This document shows positions 18,115 through 26,176 of a DNA stretch of 33,657 nt, in pieces (position 1 is the first letter of the stretch; each line of letters begins with the position of its first letter). The notes beneath the pieces are model-generated. The model was not told the DNA's origin, did no database searches, and saw only the letters and a list, made by a program, of their open reading frames with translations. The position numbers and the translations under genes are program-made. Origin of the DNA: Reyranella massiliensis 521. GTDB taxonomy: Bacteria; Pseudomonadota; Alphaproteobacteria; Reyranellales; Reyranellaceae. The DNA lies in assembly GCA_945860205.1 (NCBI GenBank), contig CAMARK010000053.1, forward strand, positions 1-33,657, given 5' to 3'.

Positions 18115-18966
18115 CTAAGGCGAGAAGGCGATGTCGCGGCCGGAGGCATCGAAGTCGTTGGCGATGTTGGTGAATTCATCGTCCGCGGGAGTCGCCTGCT
18201 GTCGCGGAGAACGCGTCATTTCGGAAATGCGTCGCGCGACCTCCTTTTCGACCTCCCGCGCGACCGCCCTCTCGACTTCCGCGGCCACGCGCGCCTCGAA
18301 ATCGTCTTTCGCCTCGCGCTGCTTTTCGGCCCGCAGTGCTGCGGCATCGGCCTGTTTCACCAGGTAGAGGTCGAGTGCCCGGTCGCGCCTTGTGTATTCC
18401 CCGACTTTCTTGCCGCGGTAGAATACCGACCTGGTCTCGACGCAGTCGGCCGCCAGCACCACGTTCTCGACCGCCTGCTGGCGGCGTGCCTCGACGATGT
18501 CGCGGCAATCCTTGTCGAAGCCGGGGTACTTCTTGCGCCAGCGCTGGACCGTGCGCCGGCTGATGCCGGTGCGGGCGGCAGCCTCGGTGGTGCTGCCGCA
18601 ACGCGTGAAGTGGCTGCGGAAGGCCGCGCGGAGACGGCCCGGCGTCCTGAGCCGCTCCGGCTTCAGGATGGCACGGTCGGCGAGGGTCCTGGGTTCTTCT
18701 AGCACCGGATCGGCGGCGGGCAGGGCCCCCGCAGCCTCGGCTTCCGCATTCTCCTTGGGCGTCTCGTTCATGCCGACCCAGGCCGGCATTTTCATCCGCT
18801 GCTGCGCCCAGCGGGTCAGCGCCGCCTCGCTTCGCTGCTCGGCGCTGGGCTTGTCGCATTCCCGCACCAGTGCCTCGAGCTGGGCGCGCTCCATGTTGCG
18901 GTAGAAGGCCGGGACATAGGCCGCGCCGTAATTGACGAGCTGATAAAGGGCTTCTTCGGGTTTCAT
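18115..18966 (-). CDS. Helix-turn-helix protein resembling a phage terminase small subunit
   Basis: A 283-residue protein with no confident family name. Residues 1-60 form a helical, possibly dimerising head (ALYQLVNYGAAYVPAFYRN). Residues 65-110 look disordered. A helix-turn-helix is clear at 123-148: CGSTTEAAARTGISRRTVQRW, the layout of terminase-small-subunit/Psq-type domains. It is followed by CVETRSVFYRGKKVGEYTRR, close to the phage-type block reading x-PVFYRGE-VG-RRYSD. Residues 205-252 are a charged probable coiled coil (VAAEVERAVAREVEKEVARR), and the tail is acidic. An ATG at 18996 falls inside the -10 box, so ATG 18966, after GGAG, is the true start. No phage genes are near; a domesticated, autoregulated DNA-binding protein is my inference. 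Confidence 0.75.
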   Translation of the reverse strand: MKPEEALYQLVNYGAAYVPAFYRNMERAQLEALVRECDKPSAEQRSEAALTRWAQQRMKMPAWVGMNETPKENAEAEAAGALPAADPVLEEPRTLADRAILKPERLRTPGRLRAAFRSHFTRCGSTTEAAARTGISRRTVQRWRKKYPGFDKDCRDIVEARRQQAVENVVLAADCVETRSVFYRGKKVGEYTRRDRALDLYLVKQADAAALRAEKQREAKDDFEARVAAEVERAVAREVEKEVARRISEMTRSPRQQATPADDEFTNIANDFDASGRDIAFSP

Positions 18967-18995
18967 GGCGTTCTCCGAGAGAGGAACAGGATTCA

Positions 18996-19024
18996 TATAT
19001 AGGACTATCCTATCCTTCCGTCAA
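18996..19024 (-). promoter_or_regulatory. Sigma-70-type promoter of the terminase-like HTH gene
   Basis: On the minus strand TTGACG (19024-19019) and TATATA (19001-18996) are exactly 17 bases apart, one mismatch in the -35 box and a fair -10 box. Transcription should start near 18988, about 20 bases before the ATG at 18966, which rules out the upstream ATG at 18996. Confidence 0.65.
18999..19013. promoter_or_regulatory. Palindromic operator overlapping the -10 box
   Basis: ATAGGA-CTA-TCCTAT has perfect six-base arms around a three-base centre and lies in the spacer and -10 region of the promoter at 18996-19024. A dimeric repressor bound here would exclude RNA polymerase. The HTH protein encoded downstream is the obvious candidate, giving autoregulation; the divergent acyl carrier protein gene could also be affected. 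Confidence 0.55.
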
Positions 19025-19094
19025 GATGTCCAAAAAGAAACAGAACCTTTTCCGGAACCGGCGTTACCATTGATATCTCACGAAGGAGCGTGAC

Positions 19095-19418
19095 ATGGCC
19101 CAAGTGCAGCCCAACGTCCCCGGAGCCCCGGCGATCATTGCCGACACCGGCGCCTATAACGCGAGCGTCGCGACCCAGGTGCGAGACATTACCGCGAGGG
19201 TTCTCGGCATTGTCCCGGACAGAGTCGTCGAGGCCGCGGACTTCGTGGCCGACCTCGGCGCCAGCAGCCTCGATCTCGTGGAACTCATCATGGCGATCGA
19301 GGATGCGTTCGGGATCGACATATCCGACAGCGCCGCCGAGCGGATCACCACGGTGGGCGATCTTGAGGCGTTCATCCGCAGCCAGGCGCCGGCGGCCCAC
19401 AGGCCGGCACAGGCCTAG
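19095..19418 (+). CDS. Free-standing acyl carrier protein with N-terminal extension
   Basis: A 107-residue acyl carrier protein. The four-helix domain spans about 25-97. The phosphopantetheine site is Ser58 in LGASSLDLVELIMAIEDAFG, where the usual Asp-Ser-Leu is Ser-Ser-Leu; the acidic helix II that docks to synthases is intact. A 24-residue Ala/Pro-rich N-terminal extension and a short C-terminal tail are unusual for the housekeeping AcpP, which is about 78 residues, so this is probably a specialised carrier. The start has AAGGAG at good spacing. No ketosynthase, adenylation or transferase gene is next to it; it is followed by a STAS-like and a membrane protein gene and is divergent from the HTH gene. 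Confidence 0.9.
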   Translation: MAQVQPNVPGAPAIIADTGAYNASVATQVRDITARVLGIVPDRVVEAADFVADLGASSLDLVELIMAIEDAFGIDISDSAAERITTVGDLEAFIRSQAPAAHRPAQA

Positions 19419-19518
19419 GCGGCAACCACGGCGCGAAGTTTCGCCCGACTTGCTACCGTGATCGAAAGGGCGCAGATGAGACGAAGCCCGGCTATGCACC
19501 GTCGGGCGCGGTGACTTG

Positions 19519-19929
19519 ATGTCCCATACGATCAGGCTCAACGAGGACCTCGGCGTGATCGTTCTTCACGCCAAGCGGAGCATGGACCTCCTCGAAATCA
19601 AGAAAGCGTTCGACGAGATGCTGGAACTACCCGGCTTCCGCGAGGGCTTGAGGCTGGTCGTCGATTTCAGGGGAAGCGAGACTCCCATCAGCGGCACCGA
19701 GGTACGACAGCTCGCCGAATACGCCCGAAGTGCCGATGCCAGGTGGGGCACGACAAAGTGGTCGTTCCTCGCATCGGCCGACATGACCTACGGCCTCAGC
19801 CGCATCTTCATGGCGCTCACGAGCGATCATCAAGTAGAGACCCACGTCTTTCGCAATCTCGTCGACGCGAACGGCTGGCTAGGCCTCGGCGTGGACGTCG
19901 ATGAAATCCTCGCCCGGACCCCGGACTGA
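19519..19929 (+). CDS. SpoIIAA/STAS-like small protein, function unknown
   Basis: A 136-residue soluble protein. The alternation IRLNEDLGVIVLHAKRSM, helix LLEIKKAFDEMLE, then LRLVVDFRGSETPISGTEVR and WSFLASADMTYGLSRIFM is like the SpoIIAA/STAS-like proteins of about 130 residues found widely in bacteria, some of which bind lipids or regulate by protein contact. No phosphorylatable Ser of anti-anti-sigma factors can be placed with confidence. The start may be ATG 19519 or TTG 19516. It lies 100 bases after the acyl carrier protein gene and 66 bases before a membrane protein gene, all on the plus strand. Confidence 0.7.
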   Translation: MSHTIRLNEDLGVIVLHAKRSMDLLEIKKAFDEMLELPGFREGLRLVVDFRGSETPISGTEVRQLAEYARSADARWGTTKWSFLASADMTYGLSRIFMALTSDHQVETHVFRNLVDANGWLGLGVDVDEILARTPD

Positions 19930-19995
19930 CGGGCAGCCGACCGCCGCGCGCGACTTTGGCAGGACGGCGATCTCTGCTACAGCCGTCCGCACGTC

Positions 19996-20829
19996 ATGAA
20001 TCTCGGCCCCCTCGACAAGCTCTTCGATTTCCTGCGCGATATCATCGGCGGGGACCTCACCCTTGGCATGTGGGTGCTGCTGGCCCTGCTTCTGGTGGCG
20101 CAGGAAATCGGCTACCGCCTCGGCCGCTTCGTACGAAGGCGGCGCGAGCCCCTGGAAGCGGAGAAGTCCTCCCTGAACTTCGCCACGGCCGGCATGGTCG
20201 GCCTGCTCGCCTTCCTGCTGGGAATCTCGCTGTCCATGGCCTCCGGCCGCTATGAGGCCCGGCGCGATTCGGTGCTGGCCGAGGCCAACTCGATCGGCAC
20301 CACATGGCTGCGCGCCGGCCTGGTCGGCGGCGTGGAAGGCCAGGAGATCCAGCGTACATTGCGCGCCTACACCAGGCTGCGCATCGACACCATAAACGGC
20401 GGCGAGACGCCGGACGAAGTCGACCGGATGTACGCCAGGACGGCGGCGCTCCAGAACGACATGTGGCAAGTCGTCCAGCGCGTGGCGGAGCGGGCGCCGA
20501 CGCCAATCACCGCCCTGATGGTCGGCTCGCTCAACGAGACAATCGATCTGTCGCTCACCAACCGGCGCAATTTCTCGTCCAACGTCCCGGCTTACGTCAT
20601 CCGCCTGCTGATCCTGGTGTCGATGCTGACGATGGGCGCCATCGGCTACGGGTTCGGGGTCGCGGGCGGCCGCCAGGTCGTGATGTCGGTCCTGTTCCTG
20701 TTCATCTGGACGATATCCATCGCGCTGATCGTCGACATCGACCGCCCGCGCAGCGGCGGCATCCGGGTCGGCACCACGCCCTTGGTCTGGACGCTGCAGG
20801 GCTTTGGGCCGGAGCCGCCTGGCCGCTGA
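19996..20829 (+). CDS. DUF4239/bestrophin-like four-helix membrane protein
   Basis: A 277-residue inner-membrane protein with helices at about 22-40, 63-83, 200-221 and 227-247 and a cytoplasmic helical domain of about 115 residues between the second and third. The layout and the blocks NFATAGMVGLLAFLLGISLSM followed by ARRDSVLAEANSIGTTWLRA match the DUF4239 (bestrophin-like) family of possible anion channels; function unproven. Third gene of the plus-strand row after the acyl carrier protein and STAS-like genes. It ends 18 bases from the convergent TPR gene. Confidence 0.8.
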   Translation: MNLGPLDKLFDFLRDIIGGDLTLGMWVLLALLLVAQEIGYRLGRFVRRRREPLEAEKSSLNFATAGMVGLLAFLLGISLSMASGRYEARRDSVLAEANSIGTTWLRAGLVGGVEGQEIQRTLRAYTRLRIDTINGGETPDEVDRMYARTAALQNDMWQVVQRVAERAPTPITALMVGSLNETIDLSLTNRRNFSSNVPAYVIRLLILVSMLTMGAIGYGFGVAGGRQVVMSVLFLFIWTISIALIVDIDRPRSGGIRVGTTPLVWTLQGFGPEPPGR

Positions 20830-20847
20830 GGGCAGGCTGGGCAGCCG

Positions 20848-22266
20848 CTACTTCAGCCCGTAGAACGCGAACTGCTGGTCGACTTCGGGGTTGATCGTGC
20901 GGGCGGCGGCCTGGTCGCCTTCGCCGCCCTTCACGTCGCCGGTCTTGATCCGCGCCAGGCCGCGGCCGAACAGGGCGGCGGCGCGGTTGGGGTCGATTTG
21001 CAGCGCGGCTTCGTATTCGTTCAGTGCCAGCGCGTCATCGCCCAGCTTCAGGTAGATGAAGCCGCGCGTGTCGCGGACGTCGAGATTGGCCGGCATGAGT
21101 TTTAGCGCGGTGTCGCAATCGGCCAGCGCCTGCAGGAGATCCTGGCCCGCGATGGCGCGCGCGAGGCCGCGGTTGTTGTAGGCGAGGCCGAAGCCGGGCT
21201 CGAGCTCGATGGCCGAAGTATAGTCGGCGATCGCTTTCGGGTACTCGTCCAGCGCGAAGCGGGCGTAGCCGCGGTTGAAGAAGGCGACGGGGTTGTTGCG
21301 GTCGATGGCGATCGCCGCGTCGAGATCGCGGATCGCCAGGTCGAGCTTGCGGTCGACGGAGTAGATCGCCGCGCGGCTCGTCAGCGCCTCAACATTGCGC
21401 GGGTTGCGCTCCAGGGCCGCGTTGTAGTCCCTGAGAGCGTCGGCGGTCTCGTTGCGCCTGGAATGGATCAGGCCGCGCTGGAAATGGGCCTGCGAGCTGC
21501 CGGGCGCGAGGGCGACGGCACGGTCGAGGTCGACCAGGCCGCGGCCGGTCTCGCCGAGCTGGCTAAAAGCCTCGCCGCGGCGGATCAGGGCCAGCACGTT
21601 GGTGGGCTCCAGCACCAGCACCTTGTCGAAATCGGCGATGGCGCGTTCGTAGGAGCGCTTGCGGCTCGCTAGCAGAACGCCGCGTCCGAGGAAGGCCATG
21701 GTCGCCTGCGGATCGAGGCGGATGGCCTGGTTGAAGTCGGCCAGCGCCTTGTCGGTGTTACCGGTAGCATCCGCCGCGACGGCGCGGCGGAATAGGTTGA
21801 GCGCGTCGGCGTTCTGCGAATCGATCAGGCTGTCGTAGCGCTTCAGCGCCTCGATGTAGTCGTCGCTGGCCATCACCTTCTCGCCTAGCGCCGCGCGGGC
21901 GCTGCCGCGGATCAGCCGCGCCAGCGCCAGTTCGTCGGGCGTGAGCTCGCGGCTGATGATCGCACGCGAGCAGTCGGCGTTGCGCCCCTCGGCATCCTCC
22001 GGCGTCGGGAAGGCGCCCTGGACGCAGCGTTGGTAAAGCAACCGGGTGGTGGGCGGCGTGGCCGCTGCTTCTGCGGTGGGCGCCGAAGTCTGTGCGGCCG
22101 GAGCCGGTGTAGCGGGCGTGGCGGCGACTGGCGCCGCGGGAGCAGCGGCAACGGGCGGAGCGGTGCCGTGGCCCGGCGGATATTTGTAGTAGGCGTAGCC
22201 ATAGATGGCGGCCATCGCACAAACGACGATACCCGCCCCGATCGCGATCTTGCTGGTGAGCTGCAT
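20848..22266 (-). CDS. Membrane-anchored TPR protein
   Basis: A 472-residue protein with one N-terminal membrane helix (about 5-24, KIAIGAGIVVCAMAAIYGYA), a flexible Ala/Pro/Thr linker to about residue 75, a Cys-containing segment (LYQRCVQGAFPTPEDAEGRNADCSRAI), and then a long run of tetratricopeptide repeats to the end, with repeated patterns such as ADFNQAIRLDPQATMAFLGR and AIADYTSAIELEPGFGLAY. It probably faces the periplasm and acts as a scaffold. The start at 22266 places the membrane helix at the N-terminus; the longer frame adds 36 residues of poor character. It lies 46 bases downstream of the TauD-family gene on the same strand. Confidence 0.88.
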   Translation of the reverse strand: MQLTSKIAIGAGIVVCAMAAIYGYAYYKYPPGHGTAPPVAAAPAAPVAATPATPAPAAQTSAPTAEAAATPPTTRLLYQRCVQGAFPTPEDAEGRNADCSRAIISRELTPDELALARLIRGSARAALGEKVMASDDYIEALKRYDSLIDSQNADALNLFRRAVAADATGNTDKALADFNQAIRLDPQATMAFLGRGVLLASRKRSYERAIADFDKVLVLEPTNVLALIRRGEAFSQLGETGRGLVDLDRAVALAPGSSQAHFQRGLIHSRRNETADALRDYNAALERNPRNVEALTSRAAIYSVDRKLDLAIRDLDAAIAIDRNNPVAFFNRGYARFALDEYPKAIADYTSAIELEPGFGLAYNNRGLARAIAGQDLLQALADCDTALKLMPANLDVRDTRGFIYLKLGDDALALNEYEAALQIDPNRAAALFGRGLARIKTGDVKGGEGDQAAARTINPEVDQQFAFYGLK

Positions 22267-22312
22267 ACGTTCCCCAATTCCCCACCGCACTATAGCGCGG
22301 GGATTCGGGTGG

Positions 22313-23161
22313 TCACACCACCGCGTCGCCCGCGATCTGCGTGCGCTGCATGCGGCGGTGGAAGGGGCCGGCATCGTGGATGGCCAGGTGCTTGGTGCAG
22401 CGGTTGTCCCAGAAGGCGATCGAGCCCGCCTCCCAGCGGAAGCGGCAGGTGAACTCCGGCCGGTGGCCGTGGTCCATCAGGAAGTCCAGCAGCGGCTTGC
22501 TCTCGCGATCGGTCATGCCGTCGAAGCGGCAGGCGTAGGAGTGGTTCACGAACAGGCATTTGCGGCCGGTCTCGGGATGCGTGCGCACCACGGGGTGCAC
22601 GCTCTCGGTCGGCCGCCAGTTCGAATCCTCGCGCACCCGGCTGGAGCGTCGCGCGTTGAGACCGGCCTGCGGGCCCGCGACGCGGATGTCGCTGTGCACG
22701 ACCTTGAGGCTGGCCAGCATCGCCTTCATGCCGTCCGACAGCGTCTCCCAGGCGAGATACTGGTTGGCGAACAGCGTGTCGCCGCCGTAGGGCGGCACTT
22801 CGAGAGCATAGAGGATGGCGCCCATCGGCGGCTCTTGCATCATCGTGGTGTCGGAGTGCCACTCCTCGCCGATGATGCGCTCGTCGCCGGGCTTGCGGAT
22901 CACGCGCACGATCTCGGGATCGCCCTCGCCGGTGTTGAAGTTGGGATGGATGAAGATCTTGCCGAAGCGGCGCGAGAACGCCTTGTGGCTCGCATCATCG
23001 AGCCGCTGGTCGCGGAAGAAGATGACGAGGTTCTCCAGCAGCGCGCGGCGGATCTCGGCCACGGTCGCGTCGTCGATCCCGGCGCCGATATCGACGCCGC
23101 CGATCTCGGCGCCGAGCGCGCCGGCGATCGGCGAGACGGTGATGTGTCGGTAGGCGGTCAT
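22313..23161 (-). CDS. TauD/TfdA-family 2-oxoglutarate-dependent dioxygenase
   Basis: A 282-residue Fe(II)/2-oxoglutarate dioxygenase. Fe ligands are H102-x-D104 in EEWHSDTT and H258 in WDNRCTKHLAIHDA; R273 in HRRMQRTQI should bind the 2-oxoglutarate carboxylate. The N-terminal ITVSPIAGALGAEIGGVD is the TauD start signature. Members hydroxylate taurine, alkyl sulfates, 2,4-D or carnitine-related substrates; with no sulfur or transporter genes nearby the substrate stays open. The start at 23161 gives the standard family length; the 64 extra upstream codons cross the gap to the next gene. Confidence 0.92.
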   Translation of the reverse strand: MTAYRHITVSPIAGALGAEIGGVDIGAGIDDATVAEIRRALLENLVIFFRDQRLDDASHKAFSRRFGKIFIHPNFNTGEGDPEIVRVIRKPGDERIIGEEWHSDTTMMQEPPMGAILYALEVPPYGGDTLFANQYLAWETLSDGMKAMLASLKVVHSDIRVAGPQAGLNARRSSRVREDSNWRPTESVHPVVRTHPETGRKCLFVNHSYACRFDGMTDRESKPLLDFLMDHGHRPEFTCRFRWEAGSIAFWDNRCTKHLAIHDAGPFHRRMQRTQIAGDAVV

Positions 23162-23292
23162 GGCGGGAAGACTAGGACCAAGCCGGGCCCGCGTCCAAGG
23201 GGCTGCGGGGTGGCGCGCCAGGGAGAAACACCAGTTGTCCGGGCCCGGCCGGCGTGATGCACTGGTCTGGGCCAATCGAGGAGAATCTTCCG

Positions 23293-23511
23293 ATGGCACG
23301 TGTGAAATGGAGCGAACGGCCCCGTGCCCATCGATGGGCGATTGTTGGAGCATTCGCCGGCATGGCGATCGCCGCTGTCGTCGCGTTTGAATATGCGTTC
23401 CACGGTTCCACCCTCGACCGCTACCTGATCATGTCGGCTGGGCTGCTGATCGGTGGGGGTGCCGGGATCCTGCTGGCGTCGGTTGCGGCGCGGCGGGACG
23501 GCAGCTCCTAG
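23293..23511 (+). CDS. Small inner-membrane protein with two helices
   Basis: A 72-residue protein I cannot assign to a family. It has a basic N-terminus (MARVKWSERPRAHRW) and two hydrophobic helices at about 15-33 and 45-65 (IMSAGLLIGGGAGILLASVA), ending in a basic tail, so both ends should be cytoplasmic. The start at 23293 follows GAGGAGA at eight bases. It lies between the divergent dioxygenase gene and the convergent deacetylase gene and stands alone on its strand. Confidence 0.65.
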   Translation: MARVKWSERPRAHRWAIVGAFAGMAIAAVVAFEYAFHGSTLDRYLIMSAGLLIGGGAGILLASVAARRDGSS

Positions 23512-23515
23512 CTTC

Positions 23516-24787
23516 TTAGGCCGCCAGCACCTCGGGCAGGATCGGGGCGCCGGCGTCATAGCGGATGCCGGCGCGCAGGCAGAAGAGCGGTGTCAGCATG
23601 CGGTCGGCGATCACCTCGGTGCCCTCGTTGTCGCCCAGCTTGAAACGGCCGCGGTCGTCGGCAAGCACAGACACGTCCGCGACCGCACCGGGCCTCAAGA
23701 TGCCGATCTCGTCGCTCAGGCCGAGCATGGCGGCGGCGTTGGTCGTCACCATGGGCACGATCTGCGGCAGCGTCAGGCCGAGGGCCAAAAGCTCGGTGAT
23801 GGCGTAGCAGAGGCTGAAGCGCGCGGCGCCGGCGAAGGGATGCGCCTCCTCGTCGTCGGGATGTTCGGCGGGCGTCCCGGGCGGCGGCGTCATGCGCGTG
23901 TTGTAGCCGTGCATGTCGGCGCCCAGCGTATCGGGCAGCACGCCGGCATCGAGCGCGAGGCGGGCCATGCGGAACGAGAAATGGCTGCCGTGGCCGACGT
24001 CGACCTTCAGGCCGCGGTCGAGCGCCACCTGCACGATGGGATGGAGCTTGCCCTGCCTGTCGACGAAGCCGCCGGGATGGCGCGTGAAGGGATGGGCCAG
24101 GATATCGCCCGGCCGCATCAGTTTTACGACCTCGGGCAGGATCTCGTCGGGATCGACGCCATTGCTGCCATCCGGCAGCGCCCACATCTGGCCGAAGTGC
24201 ATGTAGACCGGCAGGTCGGCCTCGCGGCCGATTTCGGCGGCCTTGCGCAGCACCTCGTAGCCCCAGCGCGTGACGCCGCCCACCTCGGCATGCACCTTGA
24301 TGCCGCGAATCAAATCGCGGTTGGCGAGCGCGGTCTTCACGGTGGCGGCGACGTCGACGCCCTCGGGCCCGTAGAGGCCGGGATAGAAATGGCCTTCGAG
24401 GCCGCCCACGACATAGGCCGACAGGAACGAGAGCACGCGGCTCTTCGCCGGCTCGGCGATGAATTTGCGGAAGCCGGGGAAGGTCATGCACGAGGCGCCG
24501 CCTTGGTCGACGATCGTCGTGACGCCGCTGTCCACGCCCACCATGTCGGCCGGCAGGCCGAAGCGGCCGGAGACGTAGGTGTAGATGTGGGCGTGGGTGT
24601 CGATCATGCCCGGCAGCACGATCCGGCCGGCGAGGTCGATGGTCTCGCTGGCGGGGCCCCGGAGATCGTCTTTCACGGCGGCGATGCAGCCGTCCTTGAT
24701 CGCGATATCGGCAATGCCGTCGAGGCCAGTGGCGGGATCGATGACGTGGCCGCCGCGCAATATCAGATCATATGAAGCAGCAGACAT
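23516..24787 (-). CDS. Amidohydrolase/deacetylase family metallohydrolase
   Basis: A 423-residue dihydroorotase-like TIM-barrel enzyme with a beta-sandwich N-terminal domain (YDLILRGGHVIDPATG). Metal site: H65-x-H67 in PGMIDTHAHIY, a probable carboxylated Lys in GIKVHAEVGG, His in YMHFGQ and LAHPFTRH, and catalytic Asp in LGADMHG. This matches the amidohydrolase/deacetylase group annotated in many alphaproteobacteria, where some members remove acetyl or other N-acyl groups from amino acids. It begins five bases after the HutF stop, so the two are co-translated; an N-acyl or N-formyl amino-acid substrate would fit, by inference. Confidence 0.88.
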   Translation of the reverse strand: MSAASYDLILRGGHVIDPATGLDGIADIAIKDGCIAAVKDDLRGPASETIDLAGRIVLPGMIDTHAHIYTYVSGRFGLPADMVGVDSGVTTIVDQGGASCMTFPGFRKFIAEPAKSRVLSFLSAYVVGGLEGHFYPGLYGPEGVDVAATVKTALANRDLIRGIKVHAEVGGVTRWGYEVLRKAAEIGREADLPVYMHFGQMWALPDGSNGVDPDEILPEVVKLMRPGDILAHPFTRHPGGFVDRQGKLHPIVQVALDRGLKVDVGHGSHFSFRMARLALDAGVLPDTLGADMHGYNTRMTPPPGTPAEHPDDEEAHPFAGAARFSLCYAITELLALGLTLPQIVPMVTTNAAAMLGLSDEIGILRPGAVADVSVLADDRGRFKLGDNEGTEVIADRMLTPLFCLRAGIRYDAGAPILPEVLAA

Positions 24788-24792
24788 GGTGC

Positions 24793-26130
24793 CTATGTCG
24801 CAATGTTTATGCCAACCAGGGACTTGCGATAGCGTGCCACGATCGCGTCGCGGTCGCGATGGCGGCCCTGCTGCACGACCGGGATCCCGCCACGATAGAC
24901 GGTCTTGATCGCGGCATTGTCGGCGGTGAACAGCCAGTGATCGAGGACCGCATCGTCGCGATAGCCGTCGTCCTGGAGCACGACAAAGTCAGCGCGCTGG
25001 CCGACCGCAATGGCGCCGATCGGCCGGTCGACGGCCTGGGCGCCGCCTTTCAGCGCGCCGTCGAGCAGGAGCCGCCCAGTCGAGCGCCGGGCCACGGCCA
25101 GCACGTTGCGTTGACGCCTGATCAATCTCTGGCCGTATTCCAAAGTGCGCAGCTCGTCGGCAGCGGAGATGCGGACCAGCGAGTCGGAGCCGATGCCGAA
25201 GCGGCCGCCGGCCGCGAGCAGCGCCGGCACGTCGAACAGCCCGTCGCCGAGATTGGCTTCGGTGATGGGGCAGAGGCCCACGACCGCCTTTGCCTGGGCA
25301 ATGCGCGCGATCTCGTTCTGGTCGGCATGGGTGGCGTGGACCAGGCACCAGCGTTCGTCGACCGGGATGGTGTCGAACAGCAGATCGACCGGGCGCTTCC
25401 GGTGCGCGGCGAGGCAGTCCTCGACCTCGCGTGTCTGCTCGCTGATATGGATATGCGCCGGCTTGCCCTGGAAGGTGCGCGCGGCCCATTCGAGATCATT
25501 TAGCGTGACGGCGCGCAGCGAATGCGGCGCAATGCCGATGTTGCCGCCGGGGACGCGTGTTTCCATCAGCCGCGCGTAGGAGTCGCGGTCGTTGAGGAAG
25601 CGGCGCTGCGCATCGGAGGTCGGCTTGCCTAAAAATCCGCTGTGGCGATAGAGGACGGGCAGGAGGGTGAGGCCGATGCCTGATGTGTCGGCGGCGGCCA
25701 CGATGCGCTCCGACATTTCGGCGATGTTGTCGTAGGGCCGCCCATCGGGCTGGTGGTGGAGATAGTGGAACTCCGCCACCCAGGTAAAACCCGCCTCGAG
25801 CATTTCCATGTAGGCGAAGGCCGCGATGGCTTCGAGATCGTCGGGCGAGAGGCGGGCGACGAAGCGATACATCAGCTCACGCCAGGACCAGAAAGAATCG
25901 GCCTCGCCGCCTGATCCGCGATGTTCGGTGAGGCCGGCCATGGCGCGCTGGAAGGCGTGGCTGTGCAGGTTGGGCAGGCCCGGCAGCACCACGCCCGAGG
26001 CCCGAACGGCGTCGTTTGTCGCGTCGGCCGGCTCCAGGCGCGCGATGATCCCGTGCTCGATGGTGGCGACAAGGTCGTGCCGCCAGCCGTCGGGCGTCAG
26101 CGCCGTTTCGAGGTGCAATTTACTCGCCAT
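24793..26130 (-). CDS. hutF: Formimidoylglutamate deiminase
   Basis: A 445-residue amidohydrolase that removes ammonia from N-formimidoyl-L-glutamate to give N-formyl-L-glutamate, a step of the five-enzyme histidine route. Signs: VVLPGLPNLHSHAFQRAM with metal ligands H56-x-H58, ADSFWSWRELMYRF typical of HutF, HISEQTREVEDC, HATHAD and FGIGSDSLVRIS with the catalytic Asp. Length fits the family. The start at 26130 has only a weak ribosome-binding site; the frame continues upstream through the aapJ promoter and start, which is not credible. No hutH, hutU, hutI or hutG is in the window. It forms an operon with the deacetylase and diverges from aapJ with 46 bases between starts. Confidence 0.9.
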   Translation of the reverse strand: MASKLHLETALTPDGWRHDLVATIEHGIIARLEPADATNDAVRASGVVLPGLPNLHSHAFQRAMAGLTEHRGSGGEADSFWSWRELMYRFVARLSPDDLEAIAAFAYMEMLEAGFTWVAEFHYLHHQPDGRPYDNIAEMSERIVAAADTSGIGLTLLPVLYRHSGFLGKPTSDAQRRFLNDRDSYARLMETRVPGGNIGIAPHSLRAVTLNDLEWAARTFQGKPAHIHISEQTREVEDCLAAHRKRPVDLLFDTIPVDERWCLVHATHADQNEIARIAQAKAVVGLCPITEANLGDGLFDVPALLAAGGRFGIGSDSLVRISAADELRTLEYGQRLIRRQRNVLAVARRSTGRLLLDGALKGGAQAVDRPIGAIAVGQRADFVVLQDDGYRDDAVLDHWLFTADNAAIKTVYRGGIPVVQQGRHRDRDAIVARYRKSLVGINIAT

Positions 26131-26176
26131 GCGATGGCTTGTACGGTATCGGACAGCACCTGTTGAGGGGGATTTC

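Noticed and set aside
16199..18118. 639-codon plus-strand frame opposite mmsA and the oxidase
   Set aside because: Low-complexity His/Arg/Asp/Ala antisense sequence with no domain; both minus-strand genes are certain.
18967..18996. Upstream ATG at 18996 as start of the HTH gene
   Set aside because: It falls in the -10 box of the promoter and has no ribosome-binding site; ATG 18966 has GGAG.
19043..19065. EcfG-type (GGAAC...CGTT) stress promoter before the acyl carrier protein gene
   Set aside because: GAACC and CGTT are present but about 14 bases apart and the first box lacks its leading G; spacing should be 16-17.
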